The position numbers and the translations under genes are program-made. From positions 186,001 through 250,000 of the forward strand of contig NZ_AUBH01000007.1 in the NCBI RefSeq assembly GCF_000429145.1: a DNA stretch of 64,000 nt, written 5' to 3'. This DNA is from Aestuariibacter salexigens DSM 15300 (GTDB lineage: Bacteria > Pseudomonadota > Gammaproteobacteria > Enterobacterales > Alteromonadaceae). Shown one piece after another: positions 1-7,615 of the stretch. How positions within the stretch are numbered: position 1 is the first letter of the stretch; each line of letters starts with the position of its first letter. The notes under the pieces are model-generated. The model was not told where the DNA came from, did not search any database, and saw nothing but the letters and a program-made list of their open reading frames with translations.

Positions 1-357
1 CCTGATCAGAGTGAACAAGTCCCCGGCATGATCGAGCGTTATACCGGAATCCTCACTCAGGACGGCGGAACTATCCACCGTTTGGAAGACTGGGGCCGCC
101 GTCAACTGGCTTACCCAATCGAGAAACTGCACAAAGCACACTACGTGCTGATTAACGCAGAAGCCACTGCAGAAGCCGTTGAAGAGCTGGAAACAGCATT
201 CCGTTTCAACGACGTTATCCTGCGTAACCTGGTTATGCGCACCAAGGGTGCAGTGACTGAGCCGTCGCCAATGGCAAAAGAAGAGCGCCGTGAAAAGCGT
301 GATGAGAAGCCTGCGACTGAAGAAAAATCTGCTGCGAAAGCAGAAGCAGAAGAGTAA
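1..357 (+). CDS. rpsF: 30S ribosomal protein S6 (5' end cut by window)
   Basis: S6 binds 16S rRNA together with S18 on the platform of the small subunit. The frame is open from base 1 (Pro-Asp-Gln-Ser-Glu-Gln-Val), matching the usual interior of the first S6 strand, so roughly the first ten residues lie outside the window. The ATG at 28 is internal, not the start. The typical YPIEK and FRFND-VILR segments are present, followed by the charged Lys/Glu/Ala tail common in gammaproteobacteria. It is followed after 11 bases by rpsR, so the two are clearly co-transcribed. Identification is firm. Confidence 0.96.
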   Translation, partial: PDQSEQVPGMIERYTGILTQDGGTIHRLEDWGRRQLAYPIEKLHKAHYVLINAEATAEAVEELETAFRFNDVILRNLVMRTKGAVTEPSPMAKEERREKRDEKPATEEKSAAKAEAEE

Positions 358-368
358 GGAGACAGACC

Positions 369-596
369 ATGGCTCGTTATTTTAGACGTCGTAAGTTCTG
401 CCGTTTCACAGCTGACGGTGTCACTGAGATCGATTACAAAGACATCGCGACACTGAAAAACTACATCACTGAAAGTGGCAAAATCGTCCCTAGCCGTATT
501 ACTGGCACAAGTGCTAAGTACCAACGTCAGTTGTCAACAGCCATCAAGCGTGCGCGCTTCCTGGCACTGTTGCCATACACTGATTCTCACAAGTAA
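369..596 (+). CDS. rpsR: 30S ribosomal protein S18
   Basis: This 75-residue protein has the full length and sequence of bacterial S18, with the basic RRRKFCRF start, the DYKD segment and the SRITGT motif near residues 45-50. It binds S6 and 16S rRNA in the platform. A strong ribosome binding site (AAGGAG) overlaps the end of rpsF. The gene directly follows rpsF, whereas in Escherichia coli and many relatives priB lies between the two. Confidence 0.97.
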   Translation: MARYFRRRKFCRFTADGVTEIDYKDIATLKNYITESGKIVPSRITGTSAKYQRQLSTAIKRARFLALLPYTDSHK

Positions 597-623
597 TCGC
601 CGGCGAATATAGAGGTAGCAAAG

Positions 624-1076
624 ATGGAAATCATTCTACTAGACAAGATCGCCAACCTGGGCGGTTTGGGTGACCAAGTCACTGTTAAAGCAGGATATGC
701 TCGTAACTTCCTTTTCCCTCAGGGAAAAGCGGTTCCTGCGACAAAAGAGAACGTAGAAAAGTTCGAACAACGTCGTGCTGAGCTGGAAGCCAAAATTGCA
801 GAGCAATTGGCAGCCGCTGAAGCCCGCGCAGCAAAAGTGGCAGAGCTTGCTGAAGTCACTATCGCAGCTCCGGCAGGTGACGAAGGCAAACTGTTTGGTT
901 CAGTTGGTACACGTGACATTGCTGAAGCAATTACAGCTGCTGGCGTTGAAGTCGCTAAAGCGGAAGTGAAATTGCCTACTGGTACACTTCGCGAAACTGG
1001 CGAATATGAAATCGACCTGCAACTGCACTCTGATGTGATGACCACAATCAAACTGGTTATCATCGCAGAAGCATAA
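624..1076 (+). CDS. rplI: 50S ribosomal protein L9
   Basis: At 150 residues this has the length of bacterial L9. The N-terminal domain that binds 23S rRNA carries the [13 protein letters not shown] and GYARNFLFP motifs. A long connecting helix rich in Ala/Glu/Lys follows (about residues 45-75), then the C-terminal domain with the GKLFGSV motif. It is the last gene of the rpsF-rpsR-rplI operon and is followed by a strong intrinsic terminator. Confidence 0.97.
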   Translation: MEIILLDKIANLGGLGDQVTVKAGYARNFLFPQGKAVPATKENVEKFEQRRAELEAKIAEQLAAAEARAAKVAELAEVTIAAPAGDEGKLFGSVGTRDIAEAITAAGVEVAKAEVKLPTGTLRETGEYEIDLQLHSDVMTTIKLVIIAEA

Positions 1077-1100
1077 GCAAAGCGCTTTTTAATAGTAGAA

Positions 1101-1127
1101 ACACCGCCTGAAGGCGGTGTTTTTTTT
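1101..1127 (+). terminator. Intrinsic terminator of the rpsF-rpsR-rplI operon
   Basis: A perfect 8-base-pair stem (ACACCGCC with GGCGGTGT) closed by a TGAA loop is followed directly by seven or more T residues. It lies 25 bases after the rplI stop. Confidence 0.93.
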
Positions 1128-1155
1128 GCCCGTAAATATTTTACTTTTTCTTTTT

Positions 1156-1182
1156 AAACCTTTCTGATTTACCCTGCGACTA
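1156..1182 (+). promoter_or_regulatory. Possible ECF-type promoter upstream of the sigma factor gene
   Basis: An AAACC element at 1156-1160 is followed after 16 bases by CGACTA at 1177-1182. This resembles the AAC-type -35 and the CG-containing -10 of many ECF-dependent promoters. Autoregulation by the downstream sigma factor would fit, but this is only a visual match. Confidence 0.25.
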
Positions 1183-1213
1183 ACCCTCCAAAGCAACCTA
1201 AAAGATAAATCGA

Positions 1214-1780
1214 TTGGAACGTAGCGGAAACGTTGTTGCTGCAGAAGACAAATTTGCTGAAAACAGTACGCTCAGCATGGTCAAAGCAGCACAGTCAGGT
1301 GACAAGCAGGCATATCATGCGCTCTACCATGCTCATGTAGGTCAGGTGTATGCATTGTGCATGAGACTAACTGCGGACCGCGGACTGGCCGAGGACGCCA
1401 CACAGGAAGTATTTATCCAACTGTGGCAAAAGCTGGACAAATTCCATGGACAGAGCAAGTTTTCAACTTGGTTGCACAGTGTGACGTCGAACATAACGAT
1501 TTCATACTTACGAAAACAACGTGGCTGGTTGCAACGTATGTTTAATATCGAAACAAGTGCAGCAGCTGAGAGTGTAGCTGAGCAATCGGTTGGTGATATC
1601 GATTTGGATGCTTACGTAGCCAGATTGCCGGAAAGAGCCAGAGTGGTCTTTGTACTACATGCGATTGAAGGATACCGACACGAAGAAATTGCCGAGATGA
1701 CAAATATGGCGGTCGGCTCAAGCAAGGCGCAGTTTCATCGTGCCAAGCAATTACTGAAAGAGTGGATGGGATATGAGTAA
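1214..1780 (+). CDS. RNA polymerase sigma factor, ECF (RpoE-like) family
   Basis: This 188-residue protein has the two-domain layout of ECF sigma factors. Region 2 is at about residues 41-103 (HVGQVYALCMRL, DATQEVF, FSTWLHSV, SYLRKQR) and region 4 at about 138-186 (LPERARVVF followed by the helix-turn-helix around YRHEEIAEM). It would redirect RNA polymerase to a small regulon. The start shown is a TTG; an in-frame ATG at 1277 would still leave region 2 complete. The next gene overlaps its stop by 8 bases, the arrangement expected for a sigma factor and its regulator. Confidence 0.9.
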   Translation: MERSGNVVAAEDKFAENSTLSMVKAAQSGDKQAYHALYHAHVGQVYALCMRLTADRGLAEDATQEVFIQLWQKLDKFHGQSKFSTWLHSVTSNITISYLRKQRGWLQRMFNIETSAAAESVAEQSVGDIDLDAYVARLPERARVVFVLHAIEGYRHEEIAEMTNMAVGSSKAQFHRAKQLLKEWMGYE

Positions 1781-2279
1781 GCCCAATTTTGAACAACAGC
1801 TTGCAGAGCATATTGATGCATTGTCAAGGTCGCAGCAACCGCAGCGGGATCTGTGGCCAGGTATCGAACATGCATTGGCAAACAATGGCGCACAGGCCCA
1901 GCAGCAAGGCCACAGCGGACACAAGACGCAGGGCGGGTTGTACGCGATTGCAGCGAGTATCGCAGTGGCTGCATTCGTAGGCTGGTTTTCTTTACAGCAG
2001 CCTGCTTCTGACGAAGCTGGCGAACAGTTAGTACAAGCACTGAGTCAGCAACATGAGCAGCAGCTAAATGCATTGATGGTTAGCTTTCAGGACCAGCCAG
2101 CGCTAACGGAAAACTGGCAGCAGCAGCTTAAAGAATTGGATGAAGCAGCGGTTGCTATTAAAGCGGCCCTGGAACAGGACCCGGATAATGTCGCCCTGTT
2201 GCAGATGTTGCAGAACGTGTATCAACAACAAATTACGCTCATAGAGCGTGTGCATTCGCCAAAATGGCGTCAGATTTAA
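1773..2279 (+). CDS. Single-pass membrane protein, putative anti-sigma factor
   Basis: This 168-residue protein has a soluble N-terminus of about 50 residues, one hydrophobic helix at about 54-74 (GGLYAIAASIAVAAFVGW) and a Gln/Glu-rich, probably helical, extracytoplasmic part. No zinc-binding anti-sigma motif (HxxxCxxC) is present. Position immediately after and overlapping an ECF sigma gene, together with the topology, suggests that the N-terminus sequesters the sigma factor; this is inference from context. A DUF3379-like or other accessory role is possible. Confidence 0.6.
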   Translation: MSKPNFEQQLAEHIDALSRSQQPQRDLWPGIEHALANNGAQAQQQGHSGHKTQGGLYAIAASIAVAAFVGWFSLQQPASDEAGEQLVQALSQQHEQQLNALMVSFQDQPALTENWQQQLKELDEAAVAIKAALEQDPDNVALLQMLQNVYQQQITLIERVHSPKWRQI

Positions 2280-2289
2280 GGGGTTTATC

Positions 2290-3255
2290 ATGAAGTTGAT
2301 GAGCATAAAGAAATGGGGATGGGTCGTTGGTTTCAGCCTGGTGAGTTTGCCATTAACCGCAGGAGAAAAGGTTGACCAAACCCTATCCGCACCAGCAGAC
2401 GGCTATGTAGAGATTGAGCATATGAATGGTCGTGCGACCATTAAAGGCTGGGATCAGGATGAGGTTCGCGTGCGCGGCGAATTGGGTGACCGTACTGAAG
2501 AGTTCACCTTTGAGAGCGATGGTAATCGCACCATCATCAAGGTAGAAGTCAAACGCAGTTCTGGCTGGGGTGGCTGGAATAATGACGATGGTGACAGACT
2601 GGAAATCTACGTGCCCGAAAACAGTCGGATTGACTATACCTCAACCAATGCAGATGTCGACGTGACAGGTGTCTATGGCGGGCTTGATATTGATGTCGTC
2701 AACGGTGATATGGAAATTGATGACGTCGCCGGACGTATTCGCCTGGAATCAGTGAATGGCGACATTGAAGCCAAACGTTTGCGGGGAGATCTGAAAGCTG
2801 AAACCGTTAACGGCGATATTCGGGCCGAGCAAACTGAATCTGAAGAATTGATTTTTGAATCCGTAAACGGCGATATCCGGGTGATTTCTGACAGTCGTGA
2901 TATTAAAGCGGAAACCGTCAATGGAGACGTTGAGCTGACCCTTGATCAGGTTGAAGACTTGAATATGACAACGGTTAACGGCAGCCTAGAAGCGACGATG
3001 AATCTGTTAAGCGGTGCGGATGTGAGAGCGACATCGGTAGGCGGCTCAATCAGCCTGTATTTTCAGAAAGACGTGTCAGCCAGGTTCGATATCCAGGCCC
3101 ATGCCGGCGGTCGGATCAACAATGACCTGACCAGCGATCAGGTGCAGAAGGCCAAATATGGTCCAAGTCGCTGGCTGGAGTTTTCCGTCAACGGTGGCGA
3201 CGGCATGGTCGAAATATCCACAGTCAGCGGTCGTGTGAAGGTCGATAGAAAGTAG
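2290..3255 (+). CDS. Secreted DUF4097-type beta-solenoid protein
   Basis: The 321-residue product has a signal peptide (about 1-24, ending LPLTAG). The central part carries six copies of a VNGD/VNGS turn at residues 137, 155, 173, 192, 210 and 229, spaced 18-19 residues apart, as expected for rungs of a right-handed beta-helix (DUF4097/DUF4098 adhesin-like family). The ATG at 2290 is preceded by AAGGGG at good spacing and is preferred over an upstream in-frame alternative near 2248. It is third in the sigma/anti-sigma operon, so it is a likely target or sensor of that system. Molecular function is unknown for the family. Confidence 0.8.
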   Translation: MKLMSIKKWGWVVGFSLVSLPLTAGEKVDQTLSAPADGYVEIEHMNGRATIKGWDQDEVRVRGELGDRTEEFTFESDGNRTIIKVEVKRSSGWGGWNNDDGDRLEIYVPENSRIDYTSTNADVDVTGVYGGLDIDVVNGDMEIDDVAGRIRLESVNGDIEAKRLRGDLKAETVNGDIRAEQTESEELIFESVNGDIRVISDSRDIKAETVNGDVELTLDQVEDLNMTTVNGSLEATMNLLSGADVRATSVGGSISLYFQKDVSARFDIQAHAGGRINNDLTSDQVQKAKYGPSRWLEFSVNGGDGMVEISTVSGRVKVDRK

Positions 3256-3276
3256 TGACATGTGATTGATTGGTAA

Positions 3277-3303
3277 AGCTGGCATTATCGCCAGCTTTTT
3301 TTT
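3277..3303 (+). terminator. Intrinsic terminator after the ECF sigma operon
   Basis: Stem AGCTGGC/GCCAGCT with an ATTATC loop is followed by a run of about eight T residues, 21 bases after the DUF4097 gene stop. Confidence 0.92.
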
Positions 3304-3406
3304 GGATAAATATCAGAGGTATTGGATTTGTTGGCAGCTGATCACTTTAACCTTGGCCGAGGATCCCGCATAATCTGTCCCCTTCGTTTCAAACCAATGA
3401 TGTGAC

Positions 3407-4798
3407 GTGAAAGTCGTACCGCAAAACTCTGCTGATAGCAAAATCGAAAAATTAAAAGTGCCACCACACTCGATGGAGGCCGAGCAATCTGTATTGGGCA
3501 GTATGCTAATTGCGCCTGATAGCTGGGATAAGGTTGCGGAACTGATCACAGACAGAGACTTTTATAACCGTTCACACCAAATTATTTTCCGCGCCATTCT
3601 CAAGCTGCTGTCTGACAATAAGCCCGTTGACCTGATTACCGTATCAGAAGCACTCGAGCAGCAGGAGCAGTTAGAGGAAGCGGGGGGCTTTGCTTACCTC
3701 GGTGAGCTGGCGAAAAATACACCCAGCGCAGCCAACGTGGTGGCGTATTCAAATATCATTAAAGAGCGAGCCATTACCCGCGAGTTAATTGGCGTAGCAC
3801 ATGAGATTGCTGACATTGGTTATAACCCACAGGGTCGTGACAGCAGTGAGATCCTCGATTTTGCCGAAAGCAAAGTGTTCGAGATTGCTGAAAGCCGTAC
3901 TACCAATAATGAAGGCCCTCAGGGTATAGAGCCTATCCTGGGTAAAACAATAGACCGTCTGGAAGCACTGTTAAAAACCAATAAAGAAGTGACCGGCGTA
4001 TCGACAGGCTTTACTGACCTGGATAAAAAGACCAGCGGACTGCAACCGTCGGACCTAATCATCGTGGCCGCCCGTCCATCAATGGGTAAAACAACCTTTG
4101 CGATGAATCTGGTTGAAAATGCTATGTTGGTAGAAGAAAAGCCGGTGCTGGTTTTCAGTCTCGAGATGCCTTCTGAACAGATCATGATGAGGATGTTGGC
4201 GAGCTTGAGCCGCGTTGATCAAACCAAAATCCGTACTGCACAGTTGGATGATGAGGATTGGGCTCGGATCTCCAACACCATGGCAATGCTGAAAGATAAA
4301 AACAATCTGTTTGTCGACGATTCCTCCGGCCTTACACCCATGGAAGTGCGCACCCGCGCCAGAAAGCTGGCTCGCGAGCACGGCGGTATAAGCATGATCA
4401 TGGTCGACTATCTGCAGTTGATGCAGGTGCCAGCCTTAAGCGATAACCGGACCCTGGAAATTGCTGAAATTTCTCGTTCTCTGAAAGCCCTGGCCAAAGA
4501 GCTCGAAGTTCCGGTTGTGGCATTGTCACAGCTAAACCGTAGCCTTGAACAACGGGCTGATAAGCGACCAGTCAACTCTGACCTGCGTGAATCAGGATCA
4601 ATCGAGCAGGATGCCGACCTTATTATGTTTATCTATCGGGATGAGGTGTATCACGAGAACAGCGAAGACAAGGGTATCGCAGAAATTATAATCGGTAAGC
4701 AGCGTAACGGGCCTATCGGTACGTGCCGCCTGACATTCCAGGGGCATTTCTCACGCTTTGATAATTATGCCGGACCGGCACGCGCAGACGATTATTAG
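3407..4798 (+). CDS. dnaB: Replicative DNA helicase DnaB
   Basis: DnaB is the hexameric 5'-3' helicase that unwinds the replication fork and recruits primase. The 463-residue protein has the N-terminal DnaB domain (about 20-125), a linker, and the RecA-like ATPase domain with Walker A ARPSMGKTT at about 222-230, the Walker B region MIMVDYLQLM near 330-340 and the conserved SQLNR and DLRESGSIEQDAD segments. Translation starts at a GTG at 3407; the sequence from residue 17 (KVPPHSMEAEQSVLG) is typical. No intein is present. alr, the usual downstream neighbour in enterobacteria, is absent here. Confidence 0.97.
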   Translation: MKVVPQNSADSKIEKLKVPPHSMEAEQSVLGSMLIAPDSWDKVAELITDRDFYNRSHQIIFRAILKLLSDNKPVDLITVSEALEQQEQLEEAGGFAYLGELAKNTPSAANVVAYSNIIKERAITRELIGVAHEIADIGYNPQGRDSSEILDFAESKVFEIAESRTTNNEGPQGIEPILGKTIDRLEALLKTNKEVTGVSTGFTDLDKKTSGLQPSDLIIVAARPSMGKTTFAMNLVENAMLVEEKPVLVFSLEMPSEQIMMRMLASLSRVDQTKIRTAQLDDEDWARISNTMAMLKDKNNLFVDDSSGLTPMEVRTRARKLAREHGGISMIMVDYLQLMQVPALSDNRTLEIAEISRSLKALAKELEVPVVALSQLNRSLEQRADKRPVNSDLRESGSIEQDADLIMFIYRDEVYHENSEDKGIAEIIIGKQRNGPIGTCRLTFQGHFSRFDNYAGPARADDY

Positions 4799-4818
4799 AA
4801 TATAAGTCTACAAGACGC

Positions 4819-4845
4819 AAAAAAACGGGAGGCATTGCCTCCCGT
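4819..4845 (-). terminator. Bidirectional terminator between dnaB and the OmpA-family gene
   Basis: A perfect 9-base-pair stem (ACGGGAGGC/GCCTCCCGT) with an ATT loop has an A run on the left (T run for the minus strand) and a weaker TGGTATTTTT tail on the right. It can stop transcription from both converging genes. Confidence 0.88.
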
Positions 4846-4853
4846 TGGTATTT

Positions 4854-6059
4854 TTAGTCTCTGGAAACTTTGACTTTTTCCATTGCGCTGACCGTTGCTT
4901 CTATACGACGGTTTGCGGCGTGCGCGGCAGCGGTGTTGGCCGTATCGAGCAGGCGGGTTTCGCCATATCCAACCGCAGTCAGTCGACTAGCTGCAATGTT
5001 ATAGCGCTCAATTAGCAAAGTGCGTACGGCATTTGCGCGACGCTCTGACAACTGCTGATTGTAGTCAGCATTACCAACAGAAGATGTGTGACCGGCAATT
5101 TCCGCTTTGGTATTCGGGAAACGACGCATAAAGTTTGCGAAGTCCTGGAATTTAGAGTCAGCAGGATTTTCAATCACATCACTGTTGTTAGCAAATAGCA
5201 CGTTCAACTGCACCGCTACCTGCTGTTCGGTAAATACGCTACAGCCCGTAGCATCTACCTTGTCAGTGCGCGGAGTATTTGGACATGCATCTTTGCTGTC
5301 AACCACGCCGTCGCCGTCACTGTCAGCTTCAGCTTTCATCGCGCAGCCTTTGGCGTCGACTTTTGTGCCTGGCAGCGTTTGCGGACATTCGTCATTGGCA
5401 TTGATTACGCCATCGCCGTCGCGGTCGTTATTACAACCGTTTTCGTCTACAGCGACACCAGCAGGTGTATTTGGACACATGTCGCGGCCATCCATGACAC
5501 CATCATTGTCGCTATCTTTTGGTGCACTAGGTGCTGCAGCGGGCGCACCGAAGGCATAGGCAAGGCCAAGCTTAAAGCTGTAGTCATTGTAACCCTGGCC
5601 AAAATCATAATAGGTCGCTGCCTCAGTGATGATCCGCCAGCTGTCTGCGACCTGCCAGTGCTTACCAATCCCCACATTGGCCATGCGGTAAGTGTCGCCA
5701 AGATCCTGGAATTTAGCGCCACCAAAAAGGTACATGAGGTCGTCGTCCATAAAGACCATCGCATCTATCCCATAGCGAGTACCGGTCTTATCATCAATGA
5801 CCGGCGGCGTCGCGTCTACGTCGATATCAAGACGAGAGACTTCAACTCTGGCAGCCCAGTTTTCATTGAGCATATAGCCAAACTCAAAACCCAATCCGTA
5901 ACCATCGTCCAGATAGCCAGTTGGTGGTGGCTTGTCTCCGTCAAGTTGATTGTACTCGACGAAGCCTCCAACCCAGTTCTGTTTACCGCTATGGTCGTCT
6001 GCCATAACAGTGGGGGCGAGACCCAACATGATAAGAGGCAGCAGTGATTTGCGTTGCAT
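4854..6059 (-). CDS. OmpA-family outer membrane protein with type-3 thrombospondin repeats
   Basis: The 401-residue protein has a signal peptide cut near residue 20 (PTVMA-DD). Aromatic-rich beta strands forming an eight-stranded barrel span about 25-172. Three calcium-binding thrombospondin type-3 repeats (DSDNDGV, DRDGDGV, DSDGDGV, each followed by a Cys-Pro pair) lie at 182-275, and a C-terminal OmpA peptidoglycan-binding domain at about 285-395 (NNSDVI, GHTSSVGNADYN, LSERRA, YGE). This matches OprF/OmpA proteins that link the outer membrane to peptidoglycan. A strong AAAGGAA ribosome binding site precedes the ATG. Minor differences from OprF make the exact orthology uncertain. Confidence 0.93.
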   Translation of the reverse strand: MQRKSLLPLIMLGLAPTVMADDHSGKQNWVGGFVEYNQLDGDKPPPTGYLDDGYGLGFEFGYMLNENWAARVEVSRLDIDVDATPPVIDDKTGTRYGIDAMVFMDDDLMYLFGGAKFQDLGDTYRMANVGIGKHWQVADSWRIITEAATYYDFGQGYNDYSFKLGLAYAFGAPAAAPSAPKDSDNDGVMDGRDMCPNTPAGVAVDENGCNNDRDGDGVINANDECPQTLPGTKVDAKGCAMKAEADSDGDGVVDSKDACPNTPRTDKVDATGCSVFTEQQVAVQLNVLFANNSDVIENPADSKFQDFANFMRRFPNTKAEIAGHTSSVGNADYNQQLSERRANAVRTLLIERYNIAASRLTAVGYGETRLLDTANTAAAHAANRRIEATVSAMEKVKVSRD

Positions 6060-6205
6060 GAGTGTTTCCTTTTTAACATTATATTTTGTTGACCGGCGAC
6101 GTTGGCTAGGCCATCCACTTTATGATTGTAAGCAGAATGCAAACCACGAATTCTGTTTACCTGTGAATGATTCTACCTATTACCGCTGTCGCTCGCATCT
6201 GTTCA

Positions 6206-6646
6206 TTATGTATAGCCTTGTCCATGTAAGGTGACAAGCAATGTGCGAGCGCTACTGTGGTTCCTGTGCTCGCCCAGATAGATACCTTGCCAGGTACCTA
6301 ACAGTAATTTCCCCTGGCCAACGGGCAGTGTAAGTTGATTGCCCAGAAGTGCCGTTTTGATATGCGCGGGCATATCATCAGGCCCTTCATAGGTATGCCG
6401 GTAGTAGGGCGCATTCTCTGGAGCCAACACATTAACGTGGGCTTCAAGATCTTGCCTTACCGTTGGATCCGCATTCTCATTGATACACAAGCTGGCACTG
6501 GTGTGTTGTAAAAATACATGCATCAGGCCTATTTCAATGTCTCTTATTTGCGGTACGGCAGACATAATGTCGTCAGTAATCAGATGGAATCCTCTGGATT
6601 TCGCCGTAAGCGTCACTTTTTGCTGGTACCAGACATTATTTGTCAA
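6206..6646 (-). CDS. yjbQ: YjbQ family (UPF0047) protein
   Basis: The 146-residue protein matches the YjbQ family throughout. It shows the KSRGFHLITD start, the HTSASL-INENADPTVR signature (residues about 48-65), the EGPDDMPAHIK segment and the GTWQGIYLGEHR signature with conserved histidines. The family forms a trimer with a metal-like site. A weak thiamin phosphate synthase activity has been reported for some members but the physiological role is not settled. The start overlaps the end of the upstream cheX-like gene by 11 bases, so the two are co-translated. Confidence 0.92.
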   Translation of the reverse strand: MTNNVWYQQKVTLTAKSRGFHLITDDIMSAVPQIRDIEIGLMHVFLQHTSASLCINENADPTVRQDLEAHVNVLAPENAPYYRHTYEGPDDMPAHIKTALLGNQLTLPVGQGKLLLGTWQGIYLGEHRNHSSARTLLVTLHGQGYT

Positions 6647-7100
6647 AGCATATTTCCATATACGCTTTGCCCTCTGGCGCGTTAAACGGCAGGATGATCT
6701 TCGGACCGTCTACTTGATGACTGATCGTGTGGTCCTTGCCCGACACCACGGCGGGAGTGGCCATGCCGAACTCATAGCCTTTTTCCGCTAATTCGTTTTT
6801 GGCACCGCCGCAAATCATATTGGTAATCTCACCGACCATGTCTGTGACTTCATTATCAATTTTGGCGGGACGCTCACCGAGCATTTTATGCATAATTTCC
6901 AATGCCAGCGTCTCATCAAAAGTGATCGATAATGACCCTTTAACCTGTGGTCCTACCATGCCGATGAGTCCCGACACATCACCGCGTGCGACAGCGTCTT
7001 TTTTCTTACTTGGCTTGCCTGGCGTTAGCTCAGTTTGTGCCATGGTTGCCAGAACATTGCGCAGTGCGTTTATAAAGGGATTAATAAATTCTACATTCAT
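6636..7100 (-). CDS. CheX-family chemotaxis phosphatase-like protein
   Basis: The 154-residue protein matches the CheX/CheC family. CheX dephosphorylates CheY-P. The conserved helix carries the Glu-x-x-Asn signature (GEITNMICGGAKNEL, about residues 89-103), which supplies the catalytic Glu and Asn in CheX. The preceding KGSLSITFDE and following GMATPAVVSG segments also fit. No chemotaxis gene is nearby, so its partner response regulator must be elsewhere. It lies in a zur to yjbQ operon, and its ATG overlaps the stop of a possible small ORF (ATGA). Confidence 0.85.
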   Translation of the reverse strand: MNVEFINPFINALRNVLATMAQTELTPGKPSKKKDAVARGDVSGLIGMVGPQVKGSLSITFDETLALEIMHKMLGERPAKIDNEVTDMVGEITNMICGGAKNELAEKGYEFGMATPAVVSGKDHTISHQVDGPKIILPFNAPEGKAYMEICFDK

Positions 7101-7195
7101 GAAAAATTGTCACTAATTATCCGTAAATCGTCCTGTTTGAGTATCAGTATAGCCAGCTCGGCCACATCGTCATTGGCATTTAGCACAGGTTCCAT
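7097..7195 (-). CDS. Possible 32-residue small protein between zur and cheX
   Basis: An ATG at 7195-7193, inside the last codons of zur but in another frame, opens 32 codons that end with a TGA overlapping the cheX-like ATG (ATGA). The peptide begins MEPVLNANDD and ends IISDNFS, with an acidic and aliphatic core (AELAILILKQDD). It fills the zur-cheX gap exactly. A GAGG lies only 3 bases before the ATG, so the ribosome binding site is poor. Three ATA codons argue slightly against it. It may be a real coupled peptide or a chance ORF. Confidence 0.4.
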   Translation of the reverse strand: MEPVLNANDDVAELAILILKQDDLRIISDNFS

Positions 7196-7598
7196 GTGCC
7201 TCTATGGTTTGTTTACTCACCTGAAACCCATACGACGCAGCCTGCTTATTCAGGGTCTCTTTCAAACCGTCTGATTGTATTTCTTCAACTTCGCCACAGG
7301 TATCACAAATGAGAAACTGCACAGGGTGTGAGCATCCAAAGTGATGACAGGCAATGAACGTGTTGGTTGATTCGAGCCGATGTATCAGTCCGAATTCTAA
7401 TAAAAAATCCAGCGTTCTATAGACGGTAGCGGGCTTGGCATTGGTTTCAGTCTGTTTCAGCGTATCAAGCAGATCATAGGCACCGACGGCACCACCGCTG
7501 CTCAACAATAGTTGATAGACTTTTTCACGTAGGTGAGTAAATCGGGCACCGCGACTTTCACAAAATTCGCGTGCTTTAATTATAGTATCTTGCTCCAT
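7170..7598 (-). CDS. zur: Zinc uptake regulator Zur (Fur family)
   Basis: This 142-residue Fur-family repressor is closest to Zur. It has the winged helix with AKPATVYRTLDFLLEFGL (about 54-71) and the LESTNTFIACHHF segment that contributes metal ligands. The structural zinc site pairs are CDTC (about 97-100) and CAKC at the very end. Zur represses zinc import genes when zinc-loaded. It is shorter than the E. coli protein because the His-rich tail is missing. It heads a minus-strand run with cheX and yjbQ. A role for zinc in controlling those genes is possible but no Zur box was identified here. Confidence 0.92.
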   Translation of the reverse strand: MEQDTIIKAREFCESRGARFTHLREKVYQLLLSSGGAVGAYDLLDTLKQTETNAKPATVYRTLDFLLEFGLIHRLESTNTFIACHHFGCSHPVQFLICDTCGEVEEIQSDGLKETLNKQAASYGFQVSKQTIEAHGTCAKCQ

Positions 7599-7615
7599 GA
7601 ATGCCTTTTAACAGC

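Noticed and set aside
141-524. 127-codon minus-strand ORF across rpsF and rpsR
   Set aside because: Antisense shadow of two ribosomal protein genes with a Ser-rich composition typical of such frames.
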